Source of the DNA: Candidatus Poribacteria bacterium
Lineage (GTDB): Bacteria; Poribacteria; WGA-4E; WGA-3G
DNA length: 64,000 nucleotides
Assembly (NCBI GenBank): GCA_009841255.1
Contig: VXMD01000041.1
Coordinates: 1 to 64,000 of the forward strand
Direction of reading: 5' to 3'
The notes under the pieces are model-generated. The model was not told the DNA's origin. It did not search any database and saw only the letters and a program-made list of their open reading frames with translations. Of the stretch, positions 17,825 to 26,371 are shown piece after piece. How positions within the stretch are numbered: the first letter of the stretch is position 1; each line of letters begins with the position of its first letter. The position numbers and the translations under genes are program-made.

Positions 17825-20149
17825 ATGAATATCAAGTCCGAGTATCTTACAATTAAAGATGCCGCCGAATTATTAGGCGTAACCCCAACAACCCTTCGTA
17901 ATTGGGACAAATCTAAAAAACTTATTGCTCATCGTAATCCTGTAAATGGTTACCGATTATACACCATTGAAGATGTGACAAAAATCTTGCGCGATAGAGG
18001 TGAAAGCGATCAGACATATAACTTGGATATTCTTTCTGATCAAACAGATGCCCAAACCTTTTTATTTCCAGATCTATTTTCCCAATCAGAATCAAAACAG
18101 GATACTCGGACACTTAGGTTGTTAGTCCGACAAATGAGCAAAGCTTTTCGTGATTCAATGGGAGGTGGTTTGCTTGAACGTTTTGAGGAAATATCAAAGG
18201 TCCTATACTGCAAACTCTATGACGAACTGCAATGCAGAACCAACGATAACTACACGAAGCAGTTCTATTTTTCATCTGACTTACCTTTAAATAAAACTTA
18301 CCAAAGAATAGCAGCACTTTATGAAAAGGCTATAAATCTTTTACCCAACGCTTTCACAAATTCTCAGCGTAAACTAAGTAATGATAAGAAAGCGATCGTC
18401 CGAATCGTTGAACTTCTGCATCCAGTCAGTTTGAGCGATATCCCTGCGGATATAAAAGGGACAGTATATGAAGAGCTAATTCGGAATACATTTGAGAAGT
18501 CGGATAACCAACAGTTTTTTACACCACGTCAAGTTGTGGAGTTTATGGTGCGTTTCACCAATCCTCAACTGGATCAAATTTTATGTGATCCCGCTTGCGG
18601 CAGTGGTGGCTTCCTAATTGAAGCCTCAAAACATATTGGGCGTATTTTATTTTCTCAAGGAAAGGAAGAATTTACTGCAAACCGAATGGCTCAGTATCTA
18701 TCAAATCATATCATCGGTTTAGAAATTGACAGACGAATGGCGTGGGTTGCGCAAATGAACCTTATTATGCATGGGGACGGAAACGGCAACATTCATCACT
18801 TAGATGGCAACGGTTCACTTGGTTTTTCAGACAACCTGAATCATCTCGTCAAACCAAATGAGTTAGATATTATTTTGACAAATCCACCATTTGGCAGTGA
18901 TCTCTCAGATAAAGCGGATCTTTCCAGATATCAATTGGGTAAAGGAAAATCCTCGCGACGTAGAGGAATTCTCTTTATCGAACAGTGCATGCGTTGGTTG
19001 AAACCAGGGGGGCGTTTAGGAATTGTTATTGAAGACAGTGTATTAAATGGGGCCTCAAATGAAGATGTACGACGATTTGTTTTGCAATATTGTGTTGTAG
19101 AAGCAGTGATTAGCTTGCCTGATGTTACGTTCATGCCGTATTCAAGTTCAAAAACATCAATACTTTTCTTACGAAAAAAGAATAATAATCGAGAAGCGCA
19201 ACCTCACATTTTTATGGCAACTGTGGAACAAATAGGACGTAAACAAAATGGTGATCCACTCTATATTGGACAACTCGGCAAAGACGGGTTCCGTGAACTC
19301 TTGAATGAATTACCGGATGTTGTCAAGGCCTGGCAAACTTACACTATGAATGGCGTTCAATCAATAACACATTTATCACCCAAAATATTTGTATGTCCCC
19401 CTGAGAGATTCACAGAGGGTATTGGGGAACGACTTGACGTTCAATTTCACCATCCTTCTCGTGCAACCGCCGAAAGCACGTTAAACCGCTCAATCTATCC
19501 AACCCCTAAACTCGCAGAACTGGTTGTTGTACGTAATAGAATGGTAGTACCATCAACACAGGATCCTGATGAGATTTGGCAATATATAGGATTGGCAAAC
19601 ATCGTCTCGTCAACGGGAGAATATAGCGTATCTAATGTTCTTGGCCGCCAACTTAAGAGTGGGGTTCGCCGTTTTCATCCCCGAGACATTCTTTTTTCAA
19701 AACTGCGCCCCGAACTCCGTAAATGCGTTTTAGTTCGGGACGATGAAGATGACGGCTATGTCTCATCGGAGTGTCTTGTTTTTCGCACATTAGAAGATGC
19801 TTTGGACGACCCCTTATTAAAAGATATAGCATCCAAGAGGGAATCACTGCAGCAATACCAAATTGATAGGGAGTATCTATCATTCATACTTCGTAGTAAT
19901 ATCGTATTCGGACAACTGGTCTATCAAATTACAGGCAGTGGACGCCCGAGAGTTAACCAATCTGCGATACTTGGATTAAGAATTCCATTGCCGCCGTTAT
20001 CCCTACAGCGCGAAATTGTTGCCGCGTACAAAATGGCCTGGCAACATCATCTTGAGTGTCGAGTTCGGAGCGAAACCGCATTACAAGAAGGCAAGGAAGC
20101 CTTGGAGGCAGCCTATAATCATGCTAGCGATAAACTTTGCCCTATATAG
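17825..20149 (+). CDS. Adenine-N6 DNA methylase fused to MerR-type HTH and type I specificity-like region
   Basis: 774 residues. Residues 8-58 form a MerR/excisionase-type HTH (TIKDAAELLGVTPTTLRNWDK, then GYRLYTIEDV). A methylase domain of the HsdM class carries DPACGSGG (motif I, about 254) and NPPFGS (motif IV, about 352). The last 230 residues resemble an HsdS target-recognition half (FHPRDILFSKLRPELRKCV and LPPLSLQREIVAAY). It thus joins modification and DNA recognition with a possible self-regulatory domain. GGAGATT precedes the start. The gene is AT-richer than its neighbours and lies beside a nuclease gene and a transposon, fitting a horizontally acquired restriction-modification system. 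No HsdR helicase is present. Confidence 0.8.
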   Translation: MNIKSEYLTIKDAAELLGVTPTTLRNWDKSKKLIAHRNPVNGYRLYTIEDVTKILRDRGESDQTYNLDILSDQTDAQTFLFPDLFSQSESKQDTRTLRLLVRQMSKAFRDSMGGGLLERFEEISKVLYCKLYDELQCRTNDNYTKQFYFSSDLPLNKTYQRIAALYEKAINLLPNAFTNSQRKLSNDKKAIVRIVELLHPVSLSDIPADIKGTVYEELIRNTFEKSDNQQFFTPRQVVEFMVRFTNPQLDQILCDPACGSGGFLIEASKHIGRILFSQGKEEFTANRMAQYLSNHIIGLEIDRRMAWVAQMNLIMHGDGNGNIHHLDGNGSLGFSDNLNHLVKPNELDIILTNPPFGSDLSDKADLSRYQLGKGKSSRRRGILFIEQCMRWLKPGGRLGIVIEDSVLNGASNEDVRRFVLQYCVVEAVISLPDVTFMPYSSSKTSILFLRKKNNNREAQPHIFMATVEQIGRKQNGDPLYIGQLGKDGFRELLNELPDVVKAWQTYTMNGVQSITHLSPKIFVCPPERFTEGIGERLDVQFHHPSRATAESTLNRSIYPTPKLAELVVVRNRMVVPSTQDPDEIWQYIGLANIVSSTGEYSVSNVLGRQLKSGVRRFHPRDILFSKLRPELRKCVLVRDDEDDGYVSSECLVFRTLEDALDDPLLKDIASKRESLQQYQIDREYLSFILRSNIVFGQLVYQITGSGRPRVNQSAILGLRIPLPPLSLQREIVAAYKMAWQHHLECRVRSETALQEGKEALEAAYNHASDKLCPI

Positions 20150-20184
20150 GAGAAAATCCTGTAGAACTCCGGGAGGGTTCGTCC

Positions 20185-20979
20185 CTAATTTTCATCTCCT
20201 TTATCACCTAAACGATTTCTAGGCGAATATTCATTAACTTCTTCGAGGAAGTGCTTGAACTGGCGTACTGTATCACTCGGGTCTTCGGCATTTAGTCTTG
20301 TGCCATGAATAATACGCCAAAGTTTTCCATAGTTACCCTGATCAGGCACAAAATCCCCTTTTTTTTCGCTGTAGACGAGCACTTTTTCTCCTTCAATCTT
20401 TCCCCGTGTTATTTCTAATCGCACATCACGCTCTGCAGCTATTTCACCCGCTGACAAAATGACACCAGCAAAGATGTAAGGGAATTCTCCAATCATTTCT
20501 CCATCTTGCTCTAAGTCGAGCCATTGCCAACCGATTAATAAAAGCATATCTTTGTCAGCCTCAATCAATATCGTTGGTGTGCTGAAGCGTGCAGCTTGCT
20601 CATCTGATTCAGCATCAACAGCCTTCATCTCGATTCTAAGCAGTGAAGTTAGGGTATCATCGCGGAAGTAGAAATCAGGATACTCATGTGCAGTAGCAAA
20701 AGTTAATAAATACTTATTTCCGTATCTCTCTTTGATGATAGCATCCATTTCGGTACTCAGAGCGTATTCAAGCATTGTCCCAATTCGAGTTCGATAGCTG
20801 GATAATTGGCGTTTATCCGTTGGTAGGGGTTCTATCTGACGGGGACGCTTAGATAAACGTTGAGGACTAAAGTCAGCGTTAACCCTCTGGATAGCTTCAT
20901 CGAGTAATTCGTTGAAATACTTTGAAATTTCCTCAATATCCGATTTATTTTGTGCAAGTAGTTCTGGAAGTGTGGGCAT
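20185..20979 (-). CDS. Probable restriction endonuclease, PD-(D/E)xK type
   Basis: 264 residues, convergent with the methylase (35 nt between stops). Pro101-Asp102 in HEYPDFYF and Glu117-Met-Lys119 in LRIEMKAV fit the PD-x(n)-ExK nuclease core. Helical N-terminal 70 residues include RLSKRPRQIEPLP, then GTMLEYALSTEMDAII, often seen before the core in type II enzymes. AAGG lies upstream of ATG 20979. Position and motifs make it the likely cutting partner of the methylase-specificity fusion. Its own target and cofactors cannot be read from sequence. It could instead be a nuclease of another defence type. Confidence 0.62.
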   Translation of the reverse strand: MPTLPELLAQNKSDIEEISKYFNELLDEAIQRVNADFSPQRLSKRPRQIEPLPTDKRQLSSYRTRIGTMLEYALSTEMDAIIKERYGNKYLLTFATAHEYPDFYFRDDTLTSLLRIEMKAVDAESDEQAARFSTPTILIEADKDMLLLIGWQWLDLEQDGEMIGEFPYIFAGVILSAGEIAAERDVRLEITRGKIEGEKVLVYSEKKGDFVPDQGNYGKLWRIIHGTRLNAEDPSDTVRQFKHFLEEVNEYSPRNRLGDKGDEN

Positions 20980-21247
20980 AAACAGCCTTTTGATTTCTGA
21001 TATAAAATATGTGTATCGTTATGGTACCATATGTGGTATTTGAGAACAAGCGAAATTGTCTAGGAGTAGTTTCAAACTCACCACTTTTTTCTTGCGTTCT
21101 TAAGCTGATGTTGCTATGATAGGCGTAAACCAGCACACTTTTCTTGGCGAACTTTGGAGATACAAATGAAGGAAATCACTTAACAATCCCAATGCTTTAA
21201 CATTGGGTCCAACCCACGTTATTCGTGCTTTTCCAGCAAAAAAAGTC

Positions 21248-21277
21248 TTGACAAACGCGGGTAAAATGTGGTATAAT
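21248..21277 (+). promoter_or_regulatory. Sigma-70 promoter of tnpB
   Basis: TTGACA (21248-21253), 18 nt, TATAAT (21272-21277), both hexamers perfect. The transcript would begin at about 21284, where the structured leader starts. Confidence 0.65.
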
Positions 21278-21283
21278 TAAAGC

Positions 21284-21368
21284 ATCAGGTTGGCAGACAT
21301 ACTACGCATTATCGCTTGATAATGTGTCTGCCTCCCACGTAGTAGCGGATAAACGCCTGATACCTGAT
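21284..21368 (+). ncRNA. Structured 5' leader of tnpB
   Basis: Nested pairings are visible: ATCAGGT (21284-21290) with ACCTGAT (21362-21368); GGCAGAC (21292-21298) with GTCTGCC (21326-21332); CATTATC (21307-21313) with GATAATG (21318-21324). ACTACG (21301-21306) can also pair with CGTAGT (21338-21343), giving a possible pseudoknot. It may be a regulatory leader of the transposon gene or a small RNA; no known riboswitch was recognised. Confidence 0.4.
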
Positions 21369-21373
21369 ATACC

Positions 21374-22528
21374 ATGATAAAGACACATAAAATAGCATTA
21401 GATCCAAATCGTGATCAGATTGCGTGGTTTTACCAGCAATGCGGTTATGCGAAGTTTGCCTACAATTCTGCGTTGTCCGATTTTAAGACAGAACTCTCAG
21501 CGGATAATTTCTTGTCGATGTATGATCTTAACACACGCTTTAATGAGAAAAAGAAAGCAATTGATTGGACGAAAGCACAAGATCAACGTGCTGCGATGTA
21601 TGCCGTCCATCATCTTGGTTCTGCTATCGACAACTGGAAAGCGAAGCGGGCAAAGTTTCCAAGACTGAAAAAACGAGGTTGCAAACATTCCTATACAACC
21701 GATGAGCAAGCTGTCCGCATGGAAGGCACACGTATCAAGTTGCCGAAAATCGGTTGGATAAAGACTTTTGAGGCATTGCGTTTTCGTGGGAAGATTGTAT
21801 CTGTTACCATATCAAGGACGGCACATCGTTGGTTTGCGTCTGTATCCGTAGAAGTTCAACCGCCGATCCATCGCTGTCCGGCGTCGTCAGCATATGTAGA
21901 ATGGTTTGCGTCTCAAGTCGATATTGGAACACCTGAGCAGATGGAACGCTCCATCTACCCCACTATTGGCATAGACGTAGGTATTTCCACACTCGCAACA
22001 CTTGACGATGGCACGAAGTATGAGAACCCGAAACCTCTCAAACGTTACGAGCGAAAGTTAGCGCGTGAACAACGCAAGTTAAGCCGAAAGGTGTTTAGGT
22101 CTCAAAATTGGTATAAGCAAAAGCGAAAGGTGGAGCGCATCCATTATCGCATTGCTTGCATCCGACGGGACACACAGCATCAGGCGACAAGCGATATTCT
22201 CAAGTGCGCGTCGAAAATCGGTATAGAAACCCTTTCGGTGACAAACCTGCTCAAGAATAGAAAACTGGCAAAAGCCTTATCAGACGCTGCGCTTGGCGGT
22301 TTTCTTGAGAAACTCAAGACGAAAGCCAAATCATTGGGTATTCCGATTCTCCAAGTCGATCGGTTTTTCGCCAGTTCAAAGACGTGTAGTGCGTGTGGAC
22401 ACAAGAAAGACGACTTACCTCTGTCAGATAGGCAGTATCATTGTAATCCCTGCGGAACGTCCATAGACCGAGATGTTAACGCAGCGATCAATTTAAGAAC
22501 CCTCGCCGCGGGATACGCGGAGAGTTAA
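21374..22528 (+). CDS. TnpB RNA-guided nuclease of IS605-type element
   Basis: 384 residues, full length for the family. The RuvC-like core has Asp in GIDVGISTLA (about residue 200), Glu in IGIETLSV (about 285) and Asp in DRDVNAAINL (about 367), so all three catalytic acids are present. A zinc finger CSACG...CNPCG lies between the last two. TnpB proteins cut DNA guided by a right-end-derived RNA and favour retention of the element. The protein looks intact. Its 3' end and the following right end would encode the guide RNA scaffold. Confidence 0.88.
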   Translation: MIKTHKIALDPNRDQIAWFYQQCGYAKFAYNSALSDFKTELSADNFLSMYDLNTRFNEKKKAIDWTKAQDQRAAMYAVHHLGSAIDNWKAKRAKFPRLKKRGCKHSYTTDEQAVRMEGTRIKLPKIGWIKTFEALRFRGKIVSVTISRTAHRWFASVSVEVQPPIHRCPASSAYVEWFASQVDIGTPEQMERSIYPTIGIDVGISTLATLDDGTKYENPKPLKRYERKLAREQRKLSRKVFRSQNWYKQKRKVERIHYRIACIRRDTQHQATSDILKCASKIGIETLSVTNLLKNRKLAKALSDAALGGFLEKLKTKAKSLGIPILQVDRFFASSKTCSACGHKKDDLPLSDRQYHCNPCGTSIDRDVNAAINLRTLAAGYAES

Positions 22529-22616
22529 AACGCTTGTGGAGTTTCTGTAAGACCTTCACAAGGAGGCGCGAAATGACGAAACAAGAATCCCACGATTTCA
22601 ATCGTGGGAGTATCAA
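22400..22616 (+). ncRNA. Putative omega RNA (TnpB guide scaffold)
   Basis: Placed by family rule: the guide RNA scaffold of TnpB elements covers the tnpB 3' end and the right end. The terminal hairpin (22588-22609) is clear; the 5' limit is a guess. The guide would be read from the flank after 22616, that is from the oxidoreductase coding sequence. Confidence 0.35.
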
Positions 22617-23739
22617 CAATTATCGTATTGCAATTATCGGCTTGGGTGGCATGGGTGGTGCTCATGCCGAGGCGGTGCAGTTAGAGACGAACTGTGAACT
22701 CGTCGCCGGCGCGGAAATCAATCCAGAACGCGCAAAAGCATGGAGCGAACGCTTCAGCGTCAAAGCCATCTATGACGACTACGAAAAGATGCTTGACGAA
22801 GAACAACCTGACATCGTCATCGTCCCAACGCAGGCACCGATGCACCACGCGCCAACAATCGCAGCAGCACAACGCGGCATTCACGTCTTCTGTGAAAAGC
22901 CGACTGCCCTAAACCTTATTGAAGCCGATGAAATGGTCGAAACCTGTGACCGACACCACGTCAAGTTTGCCATTAACCACATCAAGCGCGCCAGTCCATA
23001 CAATCGGTATGTTCTTTCGTTGATCGAGAAAGGCGAAATCGGCGATGTCGTGTTGTTGAAGGCAACCGACAAAGGTGGACGCAAGGTGGGAAACTCACTG
23101 ATGGAAATGGGCACCCACCTCTATGATTGGTTGCGTCTCTTCGCTGGTGATGTCGAGTGGACGCACGCACACCTCGTGCAAATGGATGGGCGCGAGTCAA
23201 CCGTCGATGACATCAAACATACCCAAGAAGTTCACGCATTTGACCGCGACGCGGGACTTGTGCTTGGAGAGCGTGGGCATGCCGCTTTTCGATTCAAGAA
23301 TGGCATTCATGCCGATGTGCAGTTCCTAGCGCAACCAGAGACAAACGATAATGCATACGGCATCGACATCATCGGTACTGAAGGTAGAATTGCCATCCGA
23401 GAGAGCGTCGGTACAACGATGTTCATCCACAAAGGACAACATAAGACCCCCGCAGAAACGTGGGACCCCGTGCATCTATCCGCCGAAGACTTGGACGAGC
23501 AGGGAAATCCACGGGATAAAGCATCGATACGATTGCTATTGCAACGTCTCATGCTACGCGATCTCATCGCAGCTATTGAAGAAGATCGGGACCCCTTCGC
23601 GAGCGGCAGAGATGGTCGGGACTGTCTTGAAATGATCCACACGACATGGGAATCGCAGCGACAGAAGGCTCGGATATATATGCCACTTACGCCACGCGAA
23701 CACCCCCTCGAACGGTGGCAGAGAGAGGCACGGACTTGA
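22573..23739 (+). CDS. Gfo/Idh/MocA-family NAD(P)-dependent oxidoreductase with transposon-derived N-terminus
   Basis: About 388 residues. A Rossmann nucleotide-binding start (YRIAIIGLGGMGGAHAE), a CEKPTAL motif typical of the family and a C-terminal alpha/beta domain are present. Members oxidise or reduce sugars, inositols and related polyols; the substrate is unknown. The frame runs back into the TnpB element: AAGGAGG and ATG 22573 lie inside the right end and the hairpin is translated as SHDFNRG. The native start was probably lost or lies at the junction, near 22617. The fold begins directly after, so the enzyme may still work. It is followed 15 nt later by a broken methyltransferase gene. 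Confidence 0.75.
   Translation: MTKQESHDFNRGSINNYRIAIIGLGGMGGAHAEAVQLETNCELVAGAEINPERAKAWSERFSVKAIYDDYEKMLDEEQPDIVIVPTQAPMHHAPTIAAAQRGIHVFCEKPTALNLIEADEMVETCDRHHVKFAINHIKRASPYNRYVLSLIEKGEIGDVVLLKATDKGGRKVGNSLMEMGTHLYDWLRLFAGDVEWTHAHLVQMDGRESTVDDIKHTQEVHAFDRDAGLVLGERGHAAFRFKNGIHADVQFLAQPETNDNAYGIDIIGTEGRIAIRESVGTTMFIHKGQHKTPAETWDPVHLSAEDLDEQGNPRDKASIRLLLQRLMLRDLIAAIEEDRDPFASGRDGRDCLEMIHTTWESQRQKARIYMPLTPREHPLERWQREART
22588..22609 (+). repeat. Right-end hairpin of the TnpB element
   Basis: TCCCACGATT, loop TC, AATCGTGGGA: a perfect 10-bp stem, followed by AGTATCAA. It lies inside the reading frame of the downstream oxidoreductase. Confidence 0.75.
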
Positions 23740-23754
23740 TAATAGGAGACATTT

Positions 23755-24353
23755 ATGCAACGTTTGGATATCCTTCACCCTTCAATTGATGACTACTTAC
23801 TCGACATCATACCTGAACGCGATGAAGTGCTGACCGAAATGGAGGCACACGCCCGTTCGAGATGGGATCAGGCTTCGGATATTCGGCGTATTGGATGGCG
23901 AAGGCACTACAAAAACCGGAAGCATCTATCATCTGTACGGATGGTTCACAGGAGAACGCCGATCGCGCAGCGGATTATCTCGCCCGCGGTGGCATCGCAG
24001 ATCATATTGACTATCGCGTTGGCAATGCCCTCGAAATCATAGACGAAACCGAAGGTGAGTTTGACATCATCTACAATGACATCGACAAAGACGGATATCC
24101 TGAAGCCTTCCACAAGGCGATTCCAAGACTCAGAAGTGGTGGACTCTTTATCACGGACAATATGCTGTGGATGGGACGCGTCGTCACACAGGAGCCCGGT
24201 GGTCCTCCAGAAGGACTTGATGAACGAGAACAGTGGTTCCATGCGGCGACAATCGGCGTTAGAGAGTTAACACGCCTTCTTTACAGTTCTCCTGACGTAT
24301 TCACGACGATCATTCCGCTCCGAGATGGAGTCTCGGTCGCCGTGAAACGTTAA
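23755..24353 (+). pseudogene. Class I O-methyltransferase, broken by internal deletion and frameshift
   Basis: The first frame (from ATG 23755) encodes about 34 residues, up to EMEAHAR, typical of the N-terminus of these enzymes. At about 23856 the family's next segment (about 25 residues ending just before FEMGSGFGYS) is missing. The SAM-binding remainder (MGSGFGYSAYWMAKAL, DIIYNDIDKDGY, ITDNMLWMGRVV, final LRDGVSVAVKR) continues in another frame from 23857 to 24353. A deletion not divisible by three explains both. An ATG at 23862 could give a truncated protein of 163 residues lacking the N-terminal helices. It is in a probable operon with the oxidoreductase. Confidence 0.72.
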
Positions 24354-24404
24354 TCCATACCTGCGTCGGCAAGTTTTGTCCGAATTGATTAAAAAATCTA
24401 CACT

Positions 24405-25031
24405 ATGAAAGAAAAAATGAGTAAACGCAAATCTATTTTCGGTCCCTCCAAGGACGAAATCTGGGAGCAAATTGCCACGGATATCGGTGGTGAATTTATT
24501 CAGGGTGGCTTCTGGGGCAAGGACGTTCTCATTTATAAACACGGTGAATGGCAAATCCTACTTGATACTTACGTCGTCTCAGCGGGAACGTCATCATACA
24601 CGGTCACTCGGATGCGCGCACCGTTTGTAAATAAAGACGACCTTTACTTCAAAATTTCTCGCCAAGGTTTTTTCGGTTCAATCGGTAAACTCTTCGGCAT
24701 CCAAGACATAGAAATAGGAGATCCGTTTTTCGACAAGCAGTTTATTATCAAAGGCAACAATCCGGAAAAAATCAAACTACTCCTTGCTGATAGGAACATA
24801 AAGGAATTGTGTCAAAGACAGCCAAGGATCCACCTCAGGATTAAAGATGATGAGGGTTGGTTTGGCACCGATTTCCCTGAAGGGGTTGATGCGTTACATT
24901 TTGAATGCGTTGGCGTTATCAAAGAAACGGCGTTGCTAAAGTCGCTATTCGCATTGTTCTGCCTGATTTTCGAGCGTCTCGTTCGATTAGATTCGGCGTA
25001 TGCGGACGATCCGGAAGTCGTACTGAAATAG
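24405..25031 (+). CDS. Conserved-looking protein of unknown function
   Basis: 208 residues, no signal peptide. The N-terminal half is rich in beta strands (GGEFIQGGFWGKDVLIYKHGEWQILLDTYV) and looks like a barrel or PH-like fold resembling DUF3137-type proteins. A hydrophobic helix near 184-192 (LKSLFALFCLIFERLV) may be amphipathic. ATG 24405 or 24417 could start it; neither has a strong ribosome binding site. It lies 51 nt after the broken methyltransferase and is not clearly linked to it. Confidence 0.5.
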   Translation: MKEKMSKRKSIFGPSKDEIWEQIATDIGGEFIQGGFWGKDVLIYKHGEWQILLDTYVVSAGTSSYTVTRMRAPFVNKDDLYFKISRQGFFGSIGKLFGIQDIEIGDPFFDKQFIIKGNNPEKIKLLLADRNIKELCQRQPRIHLRIKDDEGWFGTDFPEGVDALHFECVGVIKETALLKSLFALFCLIFERLVRLDSAYADDPEVVLK

Positions 25032-25055
25032 TTGATTGCCGATATTAGAAGAATC

Positions 25056-25084
25056 TTGACTTTTATTTTTACTTCCTGTAAATT
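25056..25084 (+). promoter_or_regulatory. Probable sigma-70 promoter of the CBM9-like gene
   Basis: TTGACT (25056-25061), 17 nt, TAAATT (25079-25084), in an AT-rich 230-nt gap. The leader to the gene would be about 175 nt. Confidence 0.35.
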
Positions 25085-25265
25085 CTATTCAGAAGCCTTC
25101 CGTTAATTGGCAATCTAAGTACCCATAACCACAATCAATGGAACCACCCTATTTATGAGTATTACAGATGTCCCTGTTGTTTAGAAATCTACACCTCAGG
25201 CATGTTTCTATAAGAAAGCAAACCTATCTTTGCCTTTTAGGACGAAGAGTATCAAGAGGAGAGTC

Positions 25266-26285
25266 ATGATGTTTTTTGAAAAAAAATCGTTTTCTGTTAA
25301 AGTCAATCTGCTCACTATTGTTTGCTGTATTTTATTCACGCTGTCCGCACTACCTGTGATGGCGCATTCAGGCGGTGAGGTAACATGCAAAAAAACCGAA
25401 ACGCCTATCACGATTGATGGTATGATGGACGAGGCGGAATGGGACGCAGCATTTCAAGAATCTTCACCCTTACAAGACATTGTCGTAGATCCACGCGATC
25501 CGAAACATAATCAAGAGTGGTATCAAATTATTCCCGGCGGCGGTGCTGGCAGCGACACTAACGACGGTGGACTCCGTGTCAGTCGCGGCAAATTCGATGG
25601 CGACGACGATTTTCTGGCACGCTGGGCAACGCTATGGGATGACGACTACCTCTATTTTGCGTTCGATATCACCGACGATACCCACCACGCTTATGCCAAT
25701 GATCTCGCCTCTCGGGATGGGGACATTGACGGGATATGGTTGCTCTTCGACACCAAACACGATGCTCCTGTCTTTGAGTTTCCCCACCATGAGTTTGAAA
25801 CGAAACATGTCGCGAATAACAGCACCTATGAAGATGACGACCATTATTGGATCTTCGCGCCTGTAACGACCGAAGATGTAAGTGGCGCATGGTCCCAATC
25901 GTTGAGTGCGGGGCGTGATCCAGAGTTAGGTGAACCGGCTAATGGACACGTCGCTGGTCAGAAAACGGGAAGTGGTTATGCCGCTGAAATGCGTCTGCCT
26001 TGGTCGATCTTTGAGCCGTTTTTCGGTGCAGCACTCGCCCCCACAGACGGCTTAGTCATTGGATTCGATATCACAATCACGGACATTGATGGCGATGCGC
26101 CGGGCACGTATGCCGCACCTCTTGGTGGCGCAGTCGCTTGGTCTAGTGATTTTGAAAACGATAACAGTCCGGGTGTACTTGGTGATCTCCTCATTTCCAA
26201 AGAGGTCATAGGGAGTGCAACATCTGTCGATCCGACGGGCAAATTGCCAGTGACATGGGGTAAGATTAAGGGCACCTATAAATAG
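25266..26285 (+). CDS. Secreted CBM9/DOMON-like protein
   Basis: About 339 residues. The start at 25266 follows GAGGAG; an earlier in-frame start at 25230 adds 12 residues without a ribosome binding site. The signal peptide ends near VMAHS. The sequence ITIDGMMDEAEWDAAF is the hallmark opening of CBM9-like domains, followed by WATLWDDDYLYFAFDITDDTHHA, SGYAAEMRLPWSIF and a late VIGFDITITDIDG; these bind carbohydrate or, in related DOMON domains, haem. The tail GKLPVTWGKIKGTYK matches the LamG proteins at 5078 and 45410. Confidence 0.75.
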   Translation: MMFFEKKSFSVKVNLLTIVCCILFTLSALPVMAHSGGEVTCKKTETPITIDGMMDEAEWDAAFQESSPLQDIVVDPRDPKHNQEWYQIIPGGGAGSDTNDGGLRVSRGKFDGDDDFLARWATLWDDDYLYFAFDITDDTHHAYANDLASRDGDIDGIWLLFDTKHDAPVFEFPHHEFETKHVANNSTYEDDDHYWIFAPVTTEDVSGAWSQSLSAGRDPELGEPANGHVAGQKTGSGYAAEMRLPWSIFEPFFGAALAPTDGLVIGFDITITDIDGDAPGTYAAPLGGAVAWSSDFENDNSPGVLGDLLISKEVIGSATSVDPTGKLPVTWGKIKGTYK

Positions 26286-26330
26286 TCCCAGATTAACCGC
26301 GATACCTCTTGTTTTTCTATGCAGAAGATG

Positions 26331-26350
26331 GGCGGAGTTCTTACTCCGCC
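26331..26350. terminator. Hairpin after the CBM9-like gene
   Basis: GGCGGAGT, loop TCTT, ACTCCGCC: an 8-bp perfect stem, GC-rich. There is no T-run after it on either side, so it may be a dispersed hairpin (compare GAGGTT-TCCT-AACCTC near 330) rather than a true terminator. Confidence 0.35.
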
Positions 26351-26371
26351 TTCACTAATTGTGAATTGGGA

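Larger units (their letters stand above)
20980..21373. other. Intergenic region with transposon left end and tnpB leader
   Basis: The first 200 nt hold the upstream region of the nuclease gene. From about 21185 the sequence belongs to the TnpB element: left-end hairpin (21188-21207, CCCAATG loop CATTGGG), tnpB promoter (21248-21277) and a structured leader (21284-21368) ending 5 nt before tnpB. Confidence 0.6.
21185..22616 (+). mobile_element. IS605-family TnpB-only element (IS1341-like)
   Basis: About 1.43 kb. The left subterminal hairpin is at 21188-21207 (7-bp stem). The right one at 22588-22609 is a perfect 10-bp stem with a 2-nt loop, followed by GTATCAA. Only tnpB is present, no tnpA, so it would need a transposase in trans. 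No terminal inverted repeats or target duplication are expected for this family. The exact left boundary is uncertain by about 10 nt. Confidence 0.7.
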
